Shown: piece by piece, positions 57,732-64,000 of the stretch | Layout of the letters: each line of letters begins with the position of its first letter | Position numbering within the stretch: the first letter of the stretch is position 1 | DNA from: Pteria penguin | Taxonomy: Eukaryota > Mollusca > Bivalvia > Pterioida > Pteriidae | NCBI GenBank assembly: GCA_035048485.1 | Contig: CM068584.1 | Span: 70,065,408 to 70,129,407 of the forward strand | Direction: 5' to 3' | Length of the DNA: 64,000 nt | The notes under the pieces: generated by a model | Database searches by the model: none | What the model saw: only the letters and a program-made list of their open reading frames with translations | Told to the model about the DNA's origin: nothing | Position numbers and translations under genes: made by a program

Positions 57732-59880
57732 GGTTACAAAAGCGGTCAAAATTTTTAACCCTAACCCTAATTCTAACCCCAAGGGTAAAAAAGGGTCAAA
57801 CTTTTTATCCCCAATTTCACCCAAAGGGTTAAAAAGGGTCAAACAATATAACCCCAATTTAACCTTTGGGGTTAAAAAGGGTCAAACTAATTTAGCCCCA
57901 ATTTAACCCCCAGCTGGTTAAAAAGGGTCAAACATATGAACCCCAATTTAACCCTAAGGGCTACAAAGGGTCAAACTTTTTAACCCCAATTTTACACCAA
58001 GGGTTAAAAAGGGTCAAACACTTTTTAAACCCCAATTTAACCCTTGGGTGTTAAAAAGGGTCAAATAGATTTTTAACCCCACATCTTAAACCCTTCTGGG
58101 TTAAAAAGCGGGTCAAACTTTATATCCCAATTTAACCCTATGGGGTTAAAAACGGGCAAACTTTTTAACCCCAATATTTAAATCATTGGGGTTATAAAGG
58201 GTCATAACTTTTTACACCCCAATTTAACCCTTGGGGTTAAAAAGGGTCAAACATTTTACACCCCAAATTTACAACCTTGGGGTTAAAAAGGGTCAAACTG
58301 TTTAACCCCAATATACCCCAAGAGGTTAAACAAAAGGGTCAACCTTTTTAACCCCAATTTTACACCCAAGGGTTAAAAAGCGGTCAAAACTTTTTACCCC
58401 CAATTTAACCCCAAGGGTTTAAAAAAGAGTCAAACGTTTTTAAACCCAATTTAACCCCAATGGTTAAAAAGGGTCAAATCTTTTTAACCTCAATTTAACC
58501 CCAACGGTTAAAAGGGGTACAAAACTTTTAAACTCCAATGTTTTGCAAATTCACTCCTTGCTTAATAGCCTCTATACCTATATTAAAAAAGCAGAATCTT
58601 CCAACACTCATTTCTTAAACAAGCTGCGATATTTTGTAACCCTTATATCTTATGCTAATACCTCAGCTAAGACTAATTTCCTATATAAAGTTAAAAAGAC
58701 AGCTCTAAAAGACCTTTCCACCGATATAAAAATAAGCCATAAAAATAGTCTCGAGTTTAAGCACAAAAGTGACAGTTACTTATGACCAAAGTAGCCATCT
58801 TTGGTCTACGAAAGTCCAGACAGTAAATATCTGCCAATTTTGGACAGCTTATATCTTTTGCCAATTAAATGGGTTAGCACCATTTGTTTTTTTTTCAATA
58901 GTCTAAACGGTTTCTAAAATTACCTTTACAACGATATACAAATAAGTTTAAATTGTTGTTACGAATCGTATCTAGGATAGTCACGCTTGGTTAAACATAT
59001 TAGAACATCATACAAATTGGACACATTTTTGGTAAAAATATGCATTGTTTGGACACATTATATCTCTAATAATATCTTAGCGTCAATGTTTTTACATATC
59101 CTAAGAGTACTTTAAAAGACCTGTCTACATGATGTGTGGTAGGTATCCTCTTCTAAAATGCTGTAATAGGTGGTCTCTTTTGGCCAAAGTTTCCAATTTT
59201 GGGTCCACAAAATTTTCTAATTCCGATGGGCGCAAGTTATTTTATTCAGATTTTTTCGTATTTTGCGTGAAGGGCGTCAGATTAACTTAGACAATCGTGA
59301 TTTGAATATAAAAAACGGCTTCTGACTATATGATACATATAATTAATAGAATAGATATACATTTAAGCATTAAATTTATTCAACAAGATACAAAGCGTAG
59401 AGTTACGGGTTAGGGTTATACAACGAGAGCCTCAGTCGTATACACAGATTTGGACAAAAAACGACAACAAATACGAATTTTCGCGAGTAAGGGTAAACCG
59501 TATTAAACCAGGATTAAACCGGTTGAACCTGGGTTAAACCTATTGTATCCTTTTAAACACTTTCGTGAAAACTTGGATCATAACAAAAGTGCGAAAAAAT
59601 TATAAAACGAGAGCAAGAAACAATACAAGATTAGACGTTTTGCATCCAAACTGGCGCGTAATATTTCCATACTAGAATTTATCATCTTAATAACATGAGA
59701 AGGAAGATATTTGTAGGCCTACAAAATGACAGACCACGTTGCAATAAATAGGATCACAAATTAAAACAGGATACAGCCCATTCAAGATATGAACTTACTA
59801 CACAAATCTTATGAGAACATTACTGGTCACGTGATATCTATTTTTAGAAAAATACCTCTTCTATACCCGCAAAATGCCTA
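57732..59880 (-). repeat. Inverted unit 3' (mirror of unit 7)
   Basis: 45 bp satellite to 58,535, monomers to 59,240, box to 59,875. Confidence 0.85.
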
Positions 59881-60068
59881 TACCCTAACGATAACCCTAA
59901 CCCTAACCCTAACCCTAACCCTAACCCTAACCCTAACCCTAACCCTAACCCTAACCCTAACCCTAACCCTAACCCTAACCCTAACCCTAACCCTAACCCT
60001 AACCCTAACCCTAACCCTAACCCTAACCCTAACCCTACACCCTAACCCTAACCCTAACCCTAACCCAA
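59881..60068 (-). repeat. Inverted telomeric tract
   Basis: About 30 CCCTAA units, longer and more uniform than its mirror partner at 46,252-46,330. Confidence 0.92.
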
Positions 60069-62227
60069 GGGTTAAACCTAAGGGTCAAAATTTTATTAAC
60101 CCTAACTTTAACCCCTAAGGTTTAAAAAGGTCACCTTATTTACACCCCCCAATTTAACCCTTGGGGTTAAAAAGGGTCAAACTTTTAACCCCCACATTTA
60201 CCACCCTTCTCGGGTTTAAAATAAGGGTCAAACTTTTATGACCCCTAATTTAACCCCAATTGTTAAAAAGGGTCAAACATAGTAAACCTCAATTTAACCC
60301 AAACGGCTAAAAAGGGTCAGCAACTTTTTAACCCCACTTTTTAACCCAAGGGTTAAAAAAAGGGTCAACCTTTTTTAACCCCAATTTAACCCTTGGGGTT
60401 AATAAGGGTCAAAGTTTTTTAACCCCAATTTAACCCTTGGGGTTAAAAAGGGTCAGAACTTTTTATCCCCAATTTAACCCTTGGAGGTTAAAAAGGGTCA
60501 AACTTTTTAACCCCACATTCATATTCCATGTGGGAGTTACAAAATATAAAAAAAGGTCAAACTTTTTAACCCCAATTTACTAACCCTTGGGGTTAAAAAG
60601 GGGTCAAGCATATTAACCCCAATTTAACCCTTGTGGTTAAAATGGGTCAAACATTTTAACACCCAATTTACCCCACGGGTTAAAATGGGTCAACCTTTTT
60701 AACCCCAATATTACCCCTAGGGTTAATAAGGGTCAAAATTTTTAACCCCAATTTAACCCCAAGGTGGTAAAAATAGTCAAACGTTTTAAACCCAAATTAA
60801 GCCCCAATGGTTAAAAAGGGTCAAATTTTTTAACCTCAATTAGTAACCCCAACTGTTAAAAGGGTTTAAACTTTTAAACTCCAATGTTTTTGCAAATTCA
60901 CTCCTTTCTTAATATGCCTCTAATACTATATTAAAAAGCATAAATCAACCCTTTTCCTTAAACAAGTGCGATATTTGAACCCTTATATTCTTTGCTATAA
61001 CCTGCAGCTAAGACTAATCGTTCCTAATAAATTTAAAAAGAGCTCTAAAAGACCCTTTTCCAACGATATAAAATAAGCCATAAAAATAGTCCGATTTAGG
61101 CACAAAATGGACAGTTACTTATTTACCAAAGTAGCCATTTTTGGTCGACGAAAGTCCAGACACGTAAATATCTTGCCAATTTTGGACGACCTATATCTAT
61201 GCCATTAAATGGGTATATGCACCATTGTTTCTATTATAGTCTAAACGTATTCTTAAATATACCATTTTCCAAAGATATAAAAGACGTTTAAATGGCGCGT
61301 TGTTACGATCGTTCAAGGATAGTCTGTTAAACATATTAGAACATCATACAAATTGGACACCTTTTTTTGTAAAAATATGCATGTGTTTGAACACTTATAT
61401 CTTAATAATATCTTAGTCAATGTTTTTACATATCCTACAGAGTACTTTAAAAGACCTTTCTATTGATGTTGGTAGGTATCCTCTTCTAAAAATGCTGCTA
61501 ATAGGTGGTCACTTTTGGCCAAAGTAACCAATTTTGGGTCCCCCAAAAATTTTCTACAATCCGATGGGCGCAGCGTCTGATGTTATTCAGATGATTTTTT
61601 CGTATTTCTATTTGAAAAAAGGTTCATATTAACTTAGCCATCGATTTGATATAAAAAACGGCTTCTGACCTTTAAGATAAATATAAGATAGAATCAGATA
61701 TACATTTAAGCAATTAAATTTATTCTCAACAAGATACAAAGTTGAGTCGTTAGAGGTCTAGGGTCCTATACAACGAGAGCCTCAGTCGTATCACACAGAT
61801 TTGGACTAAAAACGACAACAAAGACGAATTTACGAGTCAAGGAGGTTAACCGGTTTTCAAACCATGGTTAAAACCGATTGAACTCAGGTTAAACCGTTTT
61901 ATCCTTTTAAACATTTGTGATCATTTGGATCATAACAAAGTGCAAAAAATTATAAAATGGAGCAAGAAACAATACAAGATAAGACGTTTTGCATCCAAAC
62001 TGGCGTAATATTTAATATAGAAATTATCATAAATGACAATGAGAAGGAGGTCAAATTTGTACAGGCCTACTAAATGAGACCAAAGTTCCAAATAAAATTG
62101 TTCACAAATTAAAAAGATTACAGGGCCATTCAGATATGAATTTACTACACAAATATTTCTATGAGAACATTCTGGTCACGTACATATCTATTTTTAGAAA
62201 TTTCTCTTCTCTCATCCGCAACAATGC
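60069..62227 (-). repeat. Inverted unit 4' (mirror of unit 6)
   Basis: 45 bp satellite 60,069-60,885, monomers to 61,570, box to 62,225. Confidence 0.85.
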
Positions 62228-62396
62228 CTATACACTAACCCTAACCCTAACCCTAACCCTAACCCGCAACCCTAACCCTAAGCCTATACCCTAACCAAAA
62301 ACATGCCTATACCCTCACTAACCCTAACCCATACCCTAACCCTAACCCTAACCCTAACCCTAACCCTAACCCTAACCCTAACCCTAACCCCAACCA
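62228..62396 (-). repeat. Inverted telomeric tract with box fragments
   Basis: Reads GCCTATACACTAACCC then AACCCGCAACCC and two GCCTATACCC fragments: the reverse complement, in order, of the distinctive 44,099-44,200 arrangement. Confidence 0.88.
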
Positions 62397-64000
62397 AGGG
62401 TTAAAAAGGGTCAAGAATTTTTCAAACCCCAATTTGTAACCTCTATAGGGGTCTAAAAAAAGGGTCAACCTTTCTTCTAAAACCCCAATTTAACTCCTTG
62501 GGGTTAAAAAGGGTCAAACTCTCTCTCTTCTTACCCCAATCCTTAACCCTTGGGGCGTTAACAAAGGGTCAAATCTTTTTACGCCCCAATTTAACCCCAA
62601 GGGTTAAAAAGGGTCAATACATTTCTAACCCCAAATATAACCCAAATGAGCTAAAAAGTTTCCAAACTTTGTATAACCCCCATCTTTCTACACCAAGGGT
62701 TAAAAAGGGTCAACCTCTTTGAACCCCAATTTGAACCCTTGGGTATAAAAAAAGGTCAAAGTTTTTAACCCCACTTTACCCCTTGGGGTTAAAAAGGGTC
62801 ACACTTTTTAACCCCAATTTAACCGTTTGGGTCTAAAAAGGGGTACAAACTTATTAACCCCAATTTAATCCTTGGGGTTAAAAAGGGTCAAAACTTATAA
62901 CCCCAATTTAACTCCTTGGGGTTCAAAAAGGCGTCAAACATTTTAACCCCAAACATTTTAACCCTTGGGGTTTAAAAATGTTCCAACGTTTTAACCCCAA
63001 TTTTACCCCCAAGGGTTAAAAATGGTCCAACCTCTTTTAACCACCCAATTTTTACCCAAAGATCTAAAAAGGGTCAACACTTTTTAACCCCAATTTAACC
63101 CCACAGGCTAAAAAGAGTCCAAACAGTTTTACACCCAAAATTTAACCCCAAATGGTATAAAATGGGTCGATATATTTTTTAACCTCAATTTGAACCCCAA
63201 CGTTCTAAAAGGGGTAAAACTTTTAAACTACCCAATTTTTCTCCAAATTCACTCCTGTTATAGCCTCTATACTATATTTAAAAAGCCTAATTCATCACTT
63301 TCTTTCTTAAACCAGTTCGATATTTGACCCCTTATATCTTTGCTAATACCCGCAGCTAAGACTAATGTCCTAATAAATTGTAAAAAGAGCTCTAAAAGAC
63401 CTTTCCACCGATATAAACAAAACCATAAAAATAGTCCGATTTAGGCACAAAATGGGACAGTTACTTATGCACCATAAGTAGCCATTTTTTGGTCTACGAA
63501 AGTCCAGACAGTAAATATCTCTCCAATTTTGGACCGCTTATAATCTTTGCCATTAAATGGGTTAGCACCATTGTTTTTTTATAAGTCTAAACGTGTTCAT
63601 AAATACCCTTTCCAACGATATAAAATAAGTTTAATGATTGCGTTACGATCGTTCTAGGATAGTCTGTTAAACATATTAGAACATCCATACAACGATTGGA
63701 CACATATTTTTGTAAAAATAATCATTGTTTGGACACTATATATCTTAATAATATCTTAGTCAATTTTGTTCCATATCCTAAGAGTACTTCTTTAAAGACC
63801 TTTCTAAATGATGTTCGGTAGGTATCCTCTGCTAAAATGCTGTAAATAGGTGGTCACTTTTGGCCATAGTAACCAATTTTGGGTCCCCAAAATTTTCTAA
63901 TCTCCGATGTCGCATTTGATTGTCTTCAGCATATTTTTCGTATATTGCGTAGAAGGGTTCAGATTAACTTAGCCATCGAATTTGATATATAAAACGGCTT
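62397..64000 (-). repeat. Inverted unit 5' (partial)
   Basis: 45 bp satellite 62,397-63,230 and monomers to about 63,920, then the linker; continues past the window. Confidence 0.85.

Overview
The window is eukaryotic, almost certainly animal. It is AT-rich, has spliced genes with TATA promoters and GT/AG introns, and is packed with TTAGGG repeats and satellites: a subtelomeric region. A marine invertebrate (lophotrochozoan-like) is plausible, but I cannot name the clade from sequence alone. Most long open frames here are read through GGGGCT, TGTGTA or TTAGGG repeats and are not genes.

Positions 1-25,860 are the gene-bearing, proximal part. Two paralogous small coiled-coil genes face away from each other: gene A on the minus strand (promoter near 5,150, coding exons down to 1,346) and gene B on the plus strand (promoter near 20,840, last exon ending at 25,327). 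They share layout and sequence: an upstream array of ~200-230 bp monomers, a TATA box with initiator, a short non-coding first exon, a cluster of tiny ATG-bearing exons (MQPA... and MTDHRF.G types), a hairpin whose loop holds a splice donor, then a coding exon starting MED followed by a heptad-rich coiled coil. Between them lie G-rich (GGGGCT)n arrays, a ~180 bp satellite, the first interstitial TTAGGG tracts, and one unrecognised, essentially single-exon gene of about 887 codons (14,994-17,655) with three apparent frameshifts.

Positions 25,860-52,860 are a composite subtelomere in which nearly all TTAGGG runs point the same way. Its building block is a ~2.1 kb unit: TTAGGG tract, ~440 bp conserved box, short inverted CCCTAA tract, ~200 bp diverged monomers, then a 45 bp hairpin satellite made of GGGTTA/TAACCC half-sites. 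Two successive ~7.9 kb higher-order copies (26.36-34.25 kb and 34.25-42.14 kb) each join one full unit, one truncated unit, a long TTAGGG tract, a GTAC minisatellite and ~4 kb of the 180 bp satellite. Five plain units follow.

Positions ~52,860-64,000 are the reverse complement of the same unit series, unit by unit, with many scattered insertions. The base quality looks degraded from ~51,440 onward. This is either a fold-back (hairpin) long-read artefact at a contig end or a real giant palindrome; the sequence alone favours the artefact. No protein-coding gene, rRNA, tRNA or CRISPR array was recognised after 25,327.
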